Assembly (NCBI RefSeq): GCF_020536995.1
Contig: NC_068366.1
Span: 68,967,530-69,031,529, forward strand
Direction of reading: 5' to 3'
From: Dreissena polymorpha
Lineage: Eukaryota > Mollusca > Bivalvia > Myida > Dreissenidae
Length of the DNA stretch: 64,000 nt
Part shown: one piece after another, positions 22,620 through 33,432 of the stretch
How the letters are laid out: each line of letters opens with the position of its first letter
Position numbering within the stretch: position 1 is the stretch's first letter
The notes under the pieces: model-generated
Database searches by the model: none
Seen by the model: the letters and a program-made list of their open reading frames with translations, nothing else
Told to the model about the DNA's origin: nothing
Translations under genes and position numbers: made by a program

Positions 22620-24062
22620 TTGTACATTGTTGACCTTCTGTTTATTTTAGAAACAAAAATAGATGACTCTTTTCCTGATGCAGAATTTGAAGTTGATAGT
22701 TACCACATATGGCGAGCTGATAGAAACCAACATGGAGGAGGTATAGCCGCATATATACGGTCTAACATTGCATGTGACAGAAAGACAAATCTAGAATTTA
22801 ATAACATCGAATCGATTTCTATAGAGATTACACTTGGTAAATTCAAATGGATAGTTTTTGGCTGCTACAAACCACCAGTATTAGACAATGAAACCTTTCA
22901 AAAAGATTGTACTTTGATCTTAGATAAATGCATGAAAAAATATGACCATTTGTTACTGATTGGAGATTTAAATTATGATATAATGAGTAACAGTAAAAGT
23001 CAACCATTACTTGATGTATGCGATATCTTTAGCCTAGAAAATGTAATTACAGATCATACTTGCTTTACGAAAAATGCAGACCCAAGTCTGGTAGATGTCA
23101 TTCTAACAAATAAACCAGAACTTTTAGGAAAAACTTGTAACTTTAATTGTGGCTTAAGTGATGTTCACAATCTTATTGGTGTGCAGCTAAAACATAGCAT
23201 ACCCACCAAAAGACGAGAATATCGAAATTACAGAAGTTTTAAAAATTTTGATATCATTTCTTTTCAAACTGAGTTAGAAACACAATTTTCACGTGTCGAC
23301 TTTAACGAACCAGATGTAAATAAACTTTATAATACTTTTGAGGAACACTTTTTAAATGTAGCTGATAAACATGCACCAATTAAAATGAAAAAAGTCCAAA
23401 AGAAACCAGTGCCATATATGAATAAACAATTAAAAAGTGCAATTTATAAAAAAAGAATGCTCCATAACAAATATTTAAATAACAAGAATACAAAAAATTG
23501 GGAAAATTACAGACAACAAAGAAATCTTGTAACCAAAATACAACGTAAATCTTTAAATAATTACTTCATTGAAAGGTGTACAGGGGGATGCAAATCTCAG
23601 GATTTCTGGAAAACTGTCAAACCTTTTTTAACCAACAAAGGCAGTAATATTAATAAAGACACCATTCTAAACGAAAATGACAAGCTTATTACTAATCAAG
23701 AACAAGTAGGGGAAATATTTAATAACTTTTTTGTAAACGTGGCACAAAACATAGGAAATGAATCCATAACAGTTGATGAAAATCACCCTAGCATATCTAT
23801 GATATCCTTAAATATCAAACCTAATCAATGTTTTACCTTCAACCCTGTCAGTGAAGATTTTGTAGGAAAGCAAATTGGAAAACTAAACACTAAAAAGGCA
23901 GTAGGCATTGATGGTATATCAAGTAAATTGCTGAAGGCAGCTCAACCTGTTCTGACAGGTCCTTTAACCGTTATTATAAACTCTAGTATTAGTTATTCAA
24001 CATTCCCTGATAAACTTAAAATAGCTCAAGTAAAACCATTACATAAAAAAATAGTAATTTAG
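22620..24062 (+). pseudogene. LINE endonuclease and start of reverse transcriptase
   Basis: A 480-codon frame. Residues 10-190 are the C-terminal two thirds of an APE-type endonuclease: ETKIDD, HGGGIAAY, LLIGDLNYD (catalytic Asp/Asn), and a final SDVHNLIGV in place of the usual S-D-H. A basic spacer follows and then RT block 1, with KAVGIDG and PDKLKIAQVKPLHKK. The frame is lost at an A-run near 24050 and continues in another frame. Confidence 0.8.
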
Positions 24063-24244
24063 ATAAAGCAAATTACAGACCAGTTAGTATTTTACCCACA
24101 CTGTCCAAAATCTTCGAACGATCAATAAATGAACAATTAACAACATATTTTAACAATCATTTTAACCCTTTTTTATCTGCTTTTAGGAAAGGCTATGGTT
24201 GCCAAACTGCACTTTTAAAAATAATAGAAGATTAGAAAAAATCC

Positions 24245-24490
24245 TTGGATGAAAATAAATTTGTTGCTGCAATTTTAATGGACCTATCTAAAGCGTTCGA
24301 TTGTCTCCCTCACGACTTGATACTGCTAAAACTTAAAGCATATGGTATGTCCGAACACTCAACCGATTTGCTAAAAAGTTACCTCTCACATAGAAAACAG
24401 TGTGTCCGTATGGGAAATTTAAATAGTCAGTTTTTACACCTATACAAAGGAGTTCCTCAAGGGTCTATTCTTGGGCCGGTTTTTATTTAA
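24245..24490 (+). pseudogene. LINE reverse transcriptase, middle fragment
   Basis: Contains the first catalytic Asp in ILMDLSKAFDCLPHD and the nucleic-acid-gripping GVPQGSILGP. A frame change near 24480 leads into the next block. Confidence 0.8.
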
Positions 24491-25388
24491 CATTTTTATA
24501 AATGACATTTTTTATTTCATTTCAAATAGCAGCTTGTATAATTATGCTGACGACAACACCCTTTCATACTCAGGACAGAATTTAACAGACGTTGTTAGTA
24601 CTCTTGAAGAAGATAGCAAAACACTAATAGCTTGGTTTTCAAACAATAAAATGCAAGCCAACCCAGATAAATTTCAAGGCATTGCCATTGGAAAAAAATC
24701 TAGAGAACATATTACATCCTTCAATCTGGGAAATAATCACACTATTAAATGTGATGAAGAAGTAAAATTAGTAGGTGTCACAATCGATTTTCAACTTAAA
24801 TTTAATAGCCATATATCTAACATATGTAAAAAAGCCTCAAGGCAATTCAATGTTTTGAAAAGAATTGGAAAACACCTTTGTAAATTAGGTAAACTTACCA
24901 TCTATCATTCTTTTATCCTATCTAGTTTTAACTATTGTCCTGTAGTATGGCATTACTGTGGGGAAGTAAATACAAAGAAAATGGAAAAAATTAAAGAGAG
25001 AGCATTACGATTTATTTATGACGATTTTGTTTCAACTTATGACGATTTATTGAATAAGTCAAAATTGCCTTCATTAAAAATTAGGAGACTAAGATCAATT
25101 ATTTTGGAAACATTTGAAATAGTCAATAATCAAACTCCAATTTATCTTAATGACCTTGTAAATCTTAAATCTAATTCCTATTCTTTTAGATACACCAGAA
25201 CTGCTGAAATCCCCCAAGTAAGAACATCAAGTTACGGCATCAACTCTTTCCGTTTCGGGGCTGCCAAACTGTGGAACTCTCTCCCCCAACATTTCAGGGA
25301 CCAATTACATTTCAACCAGTTCTCCAGTTTGGTTAGCTCATGGGACGGTGAGAGCTGCCGCTGCTCCTATTGCATGTATCAAACATAG
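24471..25388 (+). pseudogene. LINE reverse transcriptase, catalytic YADD and C-terminus
   Basis: It reads LFNIFINDIF and then NYADDNTLSYSG, the YADD catalytic pair. The thumb follows and then the conserved C-terminal segment TSSYGINSFRFGAAKLWNSL, ending in SWDGESCRCSYC. Spans the rest of the polymerase. Confidence 0.82.
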
Positions 25389-26176
25389 TTGCTAAATTTT
25401 GCTTTTTGTTGTTGCTTGCATGCTCTATGTTTTCATGCATACTGTGATATAAGCTTGTTCATGCAACGAAACTGATTATTATTAAATATGTTAGTTGCTT
25501 AAAAAAATCTTTTTATTTGGCTTTTTGTTGCTAGCTCGTTTAAGGTGCTACATTTTTTAGATTTTGTTGCTTGCTTGCTTTTGTGTTGCATGCACACTGT
25601 GATATACGCTTTTCTTTTTACTCATGCAACGAACCTGATTATAATATAAATATGTAAGTTAAATCATTATAAGTAAAATATACTTTCATTAAATATGTAA
25701 GTGCTTAAATTTTGGCTTTTTGTTGCTTGCTTGTTTAAGTTGCTAAAATTTTGGCTGCTTGTTGCATGTTTCTTATGTTTCATGCACACTGTGATATATG
25801 CTTTTTTATAAATAAGCTTAATCATTATTAAGTAAATATACTTTCATCACAACTATTGTAAATCCTTTAAGTAAATAATTATGTTTTTAATTACAAGCTT
25901 ACCTTTTTATGTGTTTATATCTTTTATATAGCTGCTAAGTTATTATATAGTTGCTTAGTTATTTTATAGTTGCTAAGTTATTATTATGTGCTTTGTTAGT
26001 AAACTAAATATGCCTTTGATATTTTAACAAGAAATATGAAAATTTATGTATTTATTTATGCCTTGTACATAACCATATTACTATTTATATGTGTCGGTCA
26101 ATAGCTATACATAGCTAATGTTATACTGTTATTTATTGTTAACCGACTTGAAATAAAAGTTTGTATCTTGTATCTT
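25389..26176 (+). repeat. LINE 3' untranslated region with internal repeats
   Basis: Three imperfect blocks share CATGCANACTGTGATATA (near 25434, 25588 and 25783), each preceded by TTTGTTGCTTGC-type sequence. CTAAGTTATTATATAGTTG-like words repeat at 25931-25985. The end carries two copies of TTGTATC. Confidence 0.6.
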
Positions 26177-26603
26177 GGACGAAAACGTCGCACCTACTGA
26201 CATTATGCATTTCACAGGCCACAAAAACATCCAATCTGTATTGAATTACAGTGCGATTTCTGAATCCACACAGAAGGTCGGATCACACATCCTGTCTGGG
26301 AAACGACGGTATCCAGTCACTGCAACTGTAACGTCTCCACCATCACCATCAAGGCTTGAAAAGCACGATGATCGCGATGCAGCACCATCTCTCACGTCTA
26401 GCGCTTTCAAACCAACACCCGAACCCCGGCCCGTCAATATTCCAAACATTGATGTTCATTCATTCCCCACCCACTCGGAACAGAATCACGTGTCCGTCTC
26501 ATCTTCGATGAATCTCCTTCAGACACAATCTCAGTTTTATGGGACAGTCTTCAATGTGAACAATTTCAACTTCTACAGCAAGTTAATCCAATGCTCTGTG
26601 TAA
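26177..26603 (+). CDS. Recombinase exon: GHK and catalytic Tyr, C-terminal tail
   Basis: Starts at the LINE junction with ENVAPTDIMHFTGHKNIQ and LNYSAIS, the last two catalytic motifs of a tyrosine recombinase. A 100-residue Pro/Ser-rich tail follows, without recognised domains, and the stop is TAA at 26601. AATAAAATAAAAAC near 26887 could serve as its polyadenylation signal. Confidence 0.7.
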
Positions 26604-28334
26604 TTCGCGTGATATTTGTTTAATTTGTTGTTCCAGTTCCATTCGTTGTGTAGTAACACTGCCACATGTGCTGTACATGATTCATTTATGATTTCAAATG
26701 GCGACCTTTATAATATCATCCCATCAGATGTTAAATGTTATATTATCAATATTATCTGACATTTTTATTCTTCTGTTTAGAATTTTCACTTGCTCAATAT
26801 TTATTTGAAGCAGACGACAGTACTTCTGTGTGTAATAGTGATTTATTTATTTTATTCTTATGATTATTGTCATTGACAACAATTTAATAAAATAAAAACA
26901 AATTCTACATTTTTCTTTTTTTATTTGGTCAATATAATGATAATTAAATATGATACATTTTAACAAGTAAAATCGTCTACTAGTCTTAACTACATTTGAC
27001 CTTTAACCAGGGGTGAAAGGCCAAAAAAGTAGTCCCTATGTTCATGTTCTAAAAATAACTGTGCTATAAACCGGATCTAAAAATAACCATGGAAAACACT
27101 TTATCTTTTCTTTATGAGTCGTATTAGTTCTATAAAATCATTTAGCTGTAGAATAACTTGTGTATATGGACAGGTGCTTTTTCCAAGCTTGCAAAACGAA
27201 TCTTTGTGCACAAGTACTTGTAAAAGAATTCACTGATACACTTAAACATAGGTTTAATAAAATATATTAAACCAGTTCTAAAATAAAGCTCTGCATTGAA
27301 AAATCCAAAATGAAGTAGACTATGTTTAGCTTACACTGACATTATGTTGATCCTTATTCAGCTATCCGTGTTGCAAGCTACAATTGACCTTGGCCGAAGA
27401 GACCGGAGTCTTACCTGTTACACAGCTAGATAAAGTAAAAAAATGTGTTATTTCAGAATCCCTTATCGCTTTATGAAGTAATGGTTAAATTATGAATATT
27501 TTATCATATATATTTGTAAACTTTTACGTCCATGTGTGCCCTTGAATTTGCCTATAGTGTTATGGATCTTGCATGTGACTCGGTCCCAGATGATTGAGAA
27601 CAACTGTGGTAAAGTCTAAGCTGTGGCTCATATGTTGTTGGACATGCAGATCAAGACAGAAAAAAATATCCTATAAAATGGTATTTTTAAGTCAAAAAGA
27701 GCCGTACGTCCGTTATTGATCAATTATTTACATCATTCTCTTGTCCAAATTTACACGCATACCAAGTTTCAATGATATCTGCCATTGCACTTCCATGATG
27801 TAGCTCAGACACACAAATGTGATTATTTCTATGTTAAAAAGGGTCATAACTCCTTTATTTGCAAATGCATTGTGACGACATTGAACGTGCATTATCCTCT
27901 TGTCCAAATATACACTATACGAAGTTTCAGTGAAATCGACCCAAGCTGTTCCGAGTTAGAGCTCCAAACACAATGTAAACCGGACCGACAATGCCAAAAC
28001 AATCTCCCTCCGCTTATGGTTGGTAAATTACCGTACTAATAAAACATTTGTCCAATTCCAACATGAACGATTATATTTATATTATATTATAAACTGCTTT
28101 GATGTACGGTTAGTGATAAGGACCCACTTGACGAAATGCTTGAATATCTGCAATCAACAAATTAGTAACCCCGCCACAGTTAATTTGTGGTGATATTCTT
28201 ATGCACACGTATAAGTGACGTGACCTAGAACATGTTATCTAGTAAAATTGCATTTAAAAAGTGCTGCAAACGTTCTTAAGAACCATTATTAAGTCGAGCT
28301 TTGTTTTGACACAATCAAATTGTTGATCATTAAG
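26604..28334. other. Spacer with two 159-bp repeat units
   Basis: At about 27735 and 27894 the same block begins (CTCTTGTCCAAAT(T/A)TACAC, then AAGTTTCA), giving two degraded units 159 bp apart. The rest is AT-rich and unrecognised. Confidence 0.4.
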
Positions 28335-29257
28335 ATGCGCATGCTCATTGTATTAGTCGTTGCTTTTGTCCAAACATTGATAGTTCGAGCCACATTTGAT
28401 GATGTCGAAATGAAACTAGCATACTACGATGCCAGATTCAAACAGTTGGAAAAGGAACGACATGTAGAAAAAGAAATCATACAAATGTTAAAACTCCAGG
28501 GTACACAATTTGAAAAGCAACGAAACGAAGACAAAGAAACAATAAAACTGTTAAAACTCCAGATATCACAATTAAAAAAGGAGCAGCATGAAGACAAAGA
28601 ACAATTTAAAATATTAAAACTTCAGACAACGAAGTTGGAACAGTTTCAAAGACAAGCTGTGGTTGGAAAGTATCTGCAGTCTTCTTTTGTGAAATCACCC
28701 CATACTAGAGGTATAGTTAGCTAATCGTATTATAAACATTTTTACTGGAAATAAAAATAGTAACATTTTATTGAGTGTCTATTAACATCTAAATATTGAC
28801 ATCCTCAGTAATGCAATATTAAAAGCCGCATTTAATATCACTTTCAGTGCCAGGCTTTGCCCCATCTGCCTTTACTGCTTGTGTTCAGGGATTTGATACA
28901 AATTTTGGAAACCACCAAACAATTATATTTGAAAAGGTGATCACAAATGTTGGCAATGCTTACAATCCTAACAACGGCGAATTCACAGCGCCCATAAGCG
29001 GTGTGTACGCATTCCACGTGTCACTTATGGTTTTCTATCAGTCGGAGACCTACTTCCAGATCGTGAAAGACGGACAACTGATTGACGATATGTACGTGGA
29101 CGGACACTCAACAAACGAACTTACAACTGGTGGAGAATTCTGGGTTCTTCAGCTTAATGCGGGATCGCAAGTGTGGATACGAACAGGGAGGGCAGGAGAT
29201 CGTATGCACGGAAACTGTCACACAATGTTCTCTGGTTTTTTCCTATTTGAAGTGTAA
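28335..29257 (+). CDS. Secreted coiled-coil C1q-domain protein (gene A, intact)
   Basis: Two exons, 28335-28710 and 28848-29257, joined at phase 1 (Arg, then Val) make 261 residues. The ATG at 28335 is chosen because it begins a clean signal peptide, MRMLIVLVVAFVQTLIVRA. Residues about 37-99 form a coiled coil of three 21-residue repeats (LEKERHVEKEIIQMLKLQ-type). Exon 2 is a complete C1q domain: AFTACVQ, TIIFEKVITNVGNAYNPNNG, FTAPISGVYAFHVSL, a GGEFWVLQLNAGSQVWIR core and the final TMFSGFFLFEV. Such proteins are secreted, usually trimeric, and act as lectin-like recognition molecules in bivalve immunity; that role is by family. AATAAA lies at 29305. The leader just before the ATG resembles that of the disrupted copy at 35117. 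Confidence 0.9.
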
Positions 29258-29559
29258 CAAGAAATATCTTTAAACAATATATTCGGCGTATATCCTGACT
29301 TTGAAATAAAGGTAGACAATTTACTTGTCTAAGTTATTAAATTAAAAACAACACTTTAAGTATTATTGTGTTGTTTTTTCAGTGAAAATAACTACCTTTA
29401 TTTTTTAATCATGGTTCCGATTCGTTATCACAAAAAATGCGAACACTCCTAATTTGACATTGTTCCTGTTTTGTTTCATATATACACTTTAAGAAATTCT
29501 GCAGAACAAACTGGACAAGAATTGTAACGATTGGATGAAACTAGAGGTTTTGGATGAAC
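29258..29559. other. Spacer after C1q gene A
   Basis: Holds the AATAAA at 29305-29310 and an inverted pair around AATTAAAAACAACACTTTAAG and CACAATAA-type sequence. Otherwise AT-rich; nothing coding recognised. Confidence 0.4.
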
Positions 29560-30150
29560 ACTTAACTTGAAGACATACTAAACTTAGATAACCCATACTT
29601 TGAACAATATATTTACAAACTCGACCCTAAAGAACTAGTCTTAAATATATCGTGTCAATCCAATACGGATGCTGCATAGACTTACATTTAATTGTTAATG
29701 ATAATGTGATTCAGACAAGTTTATACGACAAACGAGACGACTTTAACTTTGAAATTGTAAATTGTCCTTTCCTAGATGGTAACATCTCTAAAGGTCCATC
29801 CTATGGCATTTACATTTCGCAGTTGGTACGGCACGCCAGAGCATGTTCATGTTTTAAAGATTTAAATGATCGTGGCTGAATATTAACGAAAAGTTTGCTT
29901 AAACAAGATTTTGTATCATAACCTACGACGTAAATTCGCTAAATTTCACTATAAGTATTGTGATTTAATTTCAAAATATAATGTTTCTTTAAAATGGCAT
30001 GGAATTTCTCATTCATCATTTTGTGGAGATATTTTAAAGCGTGTTCCCAAATGTAAATATCTTAAGGCAAATGTTTGTATAAATCTTTTCAATTTAATTA
30101 ACTCATTTTATCAAAAGGACATGATGCTGCCAAACTTAAAAACAAATTAG
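29560..30150 (+). mobile_element. Reverse-transcriptase C-terminus relic
   Basis: Conserved words of a retroelement polymerase C-terminus, common in molluscs and corals, appear in order: NPYFEQYIYKLDP, SLYDKRDDFNFEIVNCPFLD, GPSYGIYISQLVRHARACS, YHNLRRKFAKFHYKYCDL. It is a 5'-truncated, broken fossil without recognisable ends. The clade of the parent element is not assigned. Confidence 0.65.
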
Positions 30151-30639
30151 TATTGGTTTTCGATTCACTACATGTATATCTTTCTTCTCTTAAAATTTGA
30201 AATTATTAAGGGAATGACCGTTTTATATTTTTGATTATAAAATGTTCAATAAACACAGCTGGTTGTATTGGTAATTCGGGTTTACAGTATTTCCCCTTTA
30301 ATAATATTTGACTTTACAGGAGACTACTGCCCCTTCAATAATATTTTATTTCGTTACTGGTGACGTCTTCGTGTCATCGCTTCTGAATTAAGTCATCCGA
30401 TCTACTTTTACTGTTTCAGCTATATGCATATAGGTCATCGGGTTTATATCGTTCAACTTTATTGATACATTCTCTCTGACGGGCGTTTACCGATCGATTT
30501 ATTTTTTAGCTTTGTTTTTATTTATTTTGAATAATATACGCGTGTATAGATCACGCAGCTTTTTATCAAAAATAATTTTCGTTTTGATAAATTATCGCCT
30601 CAGTCTATACGGTTATTCTTTTTCAAAACGTGACGTATT
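30151..30639. other. AT-rich spacer
   Basis: Includes AATAAACACAGC near 30248 and several TTTTATTT stretches. No gene or repeat end recognised. Confidence 0.35.
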
Positions 30640-31226
30640 ATAGTTTCACCCTTGGCGGGCGGGCCGGCGGCGGGCGGCGGCGTCCACAGCAGTGTCCGCT
30701 TTCTAATTCGAATATTTTTCATCCGATCTTCACCAAACTTGGTCAGAATCGGTATCTAGACAATATCTAGGTCAAGTTTGAATATGGGTCATGCCGGCTC
30801 AAAAACTAGGTCACGTGGTCACTTAGTGCACACGTGGTCACTTAGTGCATTTCAAGGATTTAGCATGGCGTCTGCTCTCTAATTGAAGTGGTTTTCATCT
30901 GATCTTCACCAAACTTGGTCTGTACTTCTATCTAGACAATATCTAAGTCAGCTTCGAATATGGGTCATGCGGGGTCAAAAACTAGGTCACGGGGTCACTT
31001 AGTTCATTTCAAGGATTTAGCATGGTGAGGCTCTCTAATTGAAGTAGTTTTCATCCGATCTTCACCAAATTTGGTCAGAAGTTGTGTCTAGATGATATTT
31101 AGGTCAAGTTCAAATATGTGCTGCTTAATTTTCAAAAATATATCATTTGGCCACTAAAATGGTAAAGTTATCAAGTTGTTCAAAACCTTCAAACGGGCGT
31201 ATCTTGTGACAGTTTGGCACTCTTGT
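30640..31226 (+). mobile_element. Hairpin-ended element with three units of the 157-bp family
   Basis: A GC-rich 5' part (GGGCGGGCCGGCGGCGGGCG at about 30657) leads into three units of the same core as 9171-10580 (TCATC(C/T)GATCTTCACCAAA near 30718, 30895 and 31049). The first interval is longer because CACGTGGTCACTTAGTGCA is duplicated (30812-30848). It ends GTTTGGCACTCTTGT at 31226. Confidence 0.72.
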
Positions 31227-32390
31227 TAGGTATTACGTTCTTTTACATTTACTTTTACATTTATTTTCATAGTATATTACAGTCACATAAACAACCAAGT
31301 TATGTAATATGGATCTTTTACACCTTATATTACTGGTTCTTCTAGTATTTGCACGATGGTGATCTTAAATATTAACTATATGATGCTATATCCTTAAATA
31401 TTTTTGTAAAAAGAAGGGATGCAAATGCCACTTGTTTGTAAATTCGTGTCATCGTTCCTAAAAAAATGTAACTCTGTTGCTCTGGTCTACTTCCTACCAT
31501 TGAGTAATTAAATGGTGATTTAATTGAATGCGTTTTAATTGCTTTTAATTATTGTTTAATTTGAGCTGCAATGCTATCAGGTTAAAATTTATTTACACCT
31601 ATATGTATCATGAATATTGCTGGGCCAAGTGTGAGGTTTAGCGCTCAAAAACCTGTATAAACCCACAGTGCTTTGCATTGCCCGTTCCAAGGCGGTGACC
31701 CCAGCTTTATTCTACTATGTGTGTATGTTGTCACATATGTGTGTATGTTGCTGCGTGTTGTGCCGTACTGTTTTGGCAATTGTTCACTTGCCATGAATAA
31801 AGGACCACGGACTTGTGTATAATAAGAATGCAATACTGCTGGAGCAGCTGGAGTTTTACTTCTTAACATAGCGATATTTACGTGATTCTACAAATCTGTT
31901 ATCATAACCGTTAATATTTAGTTCATCTTTAAACGCAATTATGTCTCGATAACGACTTTTTATCTGTAGACATATGGAATGGAACCATTTATCGGAGGTC
32001 AAACGAAATGGGACTACATGGTTTCTAGTCATTTATATTTCTACTAACATAGCCGATCGGAAGATGTTGACGTCATACAGCGTCTGGCAAAGCTACATGC
32101 AAAAATGAACACATGGACTTCAAAGTTTTCGAAGTTTAAAAATAACGCAAAGAAAAAAAGAAAGAAAATGATAAGTACTTCAGAAATGTGACAGGCACAG
32201 AGTAATTTTACCAATAATTAAGGCGCGGTTCATACAATCACCGCATACGAGAGGTATTCTTAAGACTTATGGTGTTGCTTAATTATTGTATTTGAACATA
32301 AAGTGGTAAGTTTATTTACTTAAAATATGCAAATTTAATATATATATACGTGAAGTTTTCGCACACCAATTGACTGCGAAGTACGGCTAA
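31227..32390. other. Spacer with an unclassified dispersed repeat
   Basis: 31600-31870 resembles a dispersed bivalve repeat: GCATTGCCCGTTCCAAGGCG, then a TGTGTGTATGTTG duplication, then CCATGAATAAAGGACC. Its class could not be decided and no terminal repeats or duplications were found. The rest is AT-rich. Confidence 0.3.
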
Positions 32391-32394
32391 ATTC

Positions 32395-32470
32395 TTTCAT
32401 CTTCGACTCAATGTGGGTTCGCAAGTGCGGCAAAGGGCATCGAGTGTTTTACTCGTTCGAAACTGTGGTG
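32395..32470 (+). pseudogene. C1q-domain relic (gene-cluster fossil)
   Basis: A short stretch reads RLNVGSQVRQRAS, resembling the LQLNAGSQVWIR core of the nearby C1q genes. It is flanked downstream by GTTGATCCACGAACAC, sequence also found after the relic at 36.9 kb. Too decayed to place other parts of the domain. Confidence 0.45.
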
Positions 32471-32514
32471 TAGAGGTTGATCCACGAACACATTACTGGC
32501 ATCAAAATAACGGA

Positions 32515-32960
32515 TAAAGACAAGAGAGCCATGTTGGCCCTTAAGCACTCTCACGAGTTACAGTGTACCAATTATTGAACATGAATGTTGATCTAGTTAT
32601 TTACCCAACTTGGGCCAGATTCATTCAAGGCATCGACATTGTAAAGATAAACATTCTTATAAGGTTTCATAACGATTTGTCTTATTTGACCAGAATTATT
32701 AGTTTTTAACGTACATGACCTTGATTCAATATTGTGAAGATAAACATTGTGACCACATGTCATCGAGATTGGGTCATAGATATGGCCTCTGGGCTATTAA
32801 GAAGGTTTTTCTAATATTTAACCCTGTGACCTACTATTCGAACGCAAGTTACCAAGATTAAAACGTGGCTTAGGTAGTGTCGCGATACACACTCTGAAGA
32901 AGTTTCAGTAAAATTGATTCATTAATATTGCCTGTAAAGATAGTCATGCTTTCGGCAAAA
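32515..32960 (-). mobile_element. Hairpin-ended element, reverse orientation, decayed
   Basis: The left boundary GACAAGAGAGCCATGTTGGC is the complement of the tail type seen at 1558-1578 (GGCC...GGCC hairpin then CTCTTGT). To its right are degraded core words such as AGATAAACATTGTGACCA and GATATGGCCTCTGGG, the reverse complement of the 1-1545 core. Confidence 0.6.
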
Positions 32961-33432
32961 AATGTTCCCTAAATATATGTAAAAAAAGCTCGCCGTACGA
33001 CAACCAGTGTATAGGATTTATACACAATGATTCGAAAAGCCTTTGTGGAATTTTTTCACTAAGATTTATATACCTGACTGACAAATTGCAGTTAAAAATG
33101 CCATTTCATGTTTAATAATCAAAATTGTTAAATTTGTTACAGTTAAAAGCTATAGTAATGAAATGAAGTTTGATAAAAATGTTTGCGGTTCTCATGCTAA
33201 GAACCCAGAATATGCAGGACTCTGAATCACTACCACTGCACACATCAATGCTAACTTTAAAGGGTATGTAAGCAGTATTCATATTTATATTTTCCGATTT
33301 ATTCCCGAAAAGAGTGTTCTTTGTCAAGATTTGTTTTTCACTAAGAGGATAATACACGGCATAGCATGTTTTATGTATCGTTTTAAAAACTCGGAACAAT
33401 CCCTCTAAAGGAATATAGGCGATTTCTATATA
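32961..33432. other. Unassigned spacer
   Basis: A 95-codon open frame on the minus strand (33112-33399) has no recognised motif and ordinary AT-rich composition; not called as a gene. Confidence 0.3.

Larger units (their letters stand above)
22564..26176 (+). mobile_element. LINE, jockey/CR1-like, 5'-truncated
   Basis: It begins inside the endonuclease frame (INSLRHKF, then ETKIDDSFPD and RADRNQHGGGIAAY) and runs through the reverse transcriptase (KAVGIDGISSKLLK, NYRPVSILP, MDLSKAFDCLPHD, GVPQGSILGP, YADD). The C-terminus has AAKLWNSLPQHF and a WDG-C-C-C knuckle. The reading frame breaks near 22615, 24055 and 24480, with one in-frame TAG near 24234. No poly-A tail is seen: the 3' end is AATAAAAGTTTGTATCTTGTATCTTG, short direct repeats as in CR1/L2-type elements. 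The duplicated target may be as short as GGA. It interrupts the recombinase gene in the same orientation. Confidence 0.85.
21326..26603 (+). pseudogene. Crypton-type tyrosine recombinase gene, split by a LINE
   Basis: Three coding blocks on one strand make a DUF3504-like tyrosine recombinase, the class carried by Cryptons and by host genes derived from them. Block 1 (21326-21807) ends GVHFGLRG...YNLWF; its Arg is the first catalytic residue. A GT-AG intron (21808-22169) joins it in frame, through a shared Asp codon, to block 2 (22170 to about 22563). Block 2 holds a CPIAAYK segment and the HxxR motif in LTNHSVRKRM. Block 3 (about 26177-26603) resumes with ENVAPTDIMHFTGHKNIQ and LNYS, supplying the second His and the catalytic Tyr, and ends in a polar tail. 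A 3.6-kb LINE lies between blocks 2 and 3, so the gene should be inactive. All four catalytic motifs are otherwise present. The true 5' start is not clear. Confidence 0.82.

Noticed and set aside
31600-31870. Possible solo terminal repeat with a polyadenylation signal
   Set aside because: No terminal TG...CA pair or flanking duplication was found; kept only as an unclassified dispersed repeat.
33112-33399. 95-codon minus-strand open frame
   Set aside because: No motif, no splice context, composition like the surrounding spacer.
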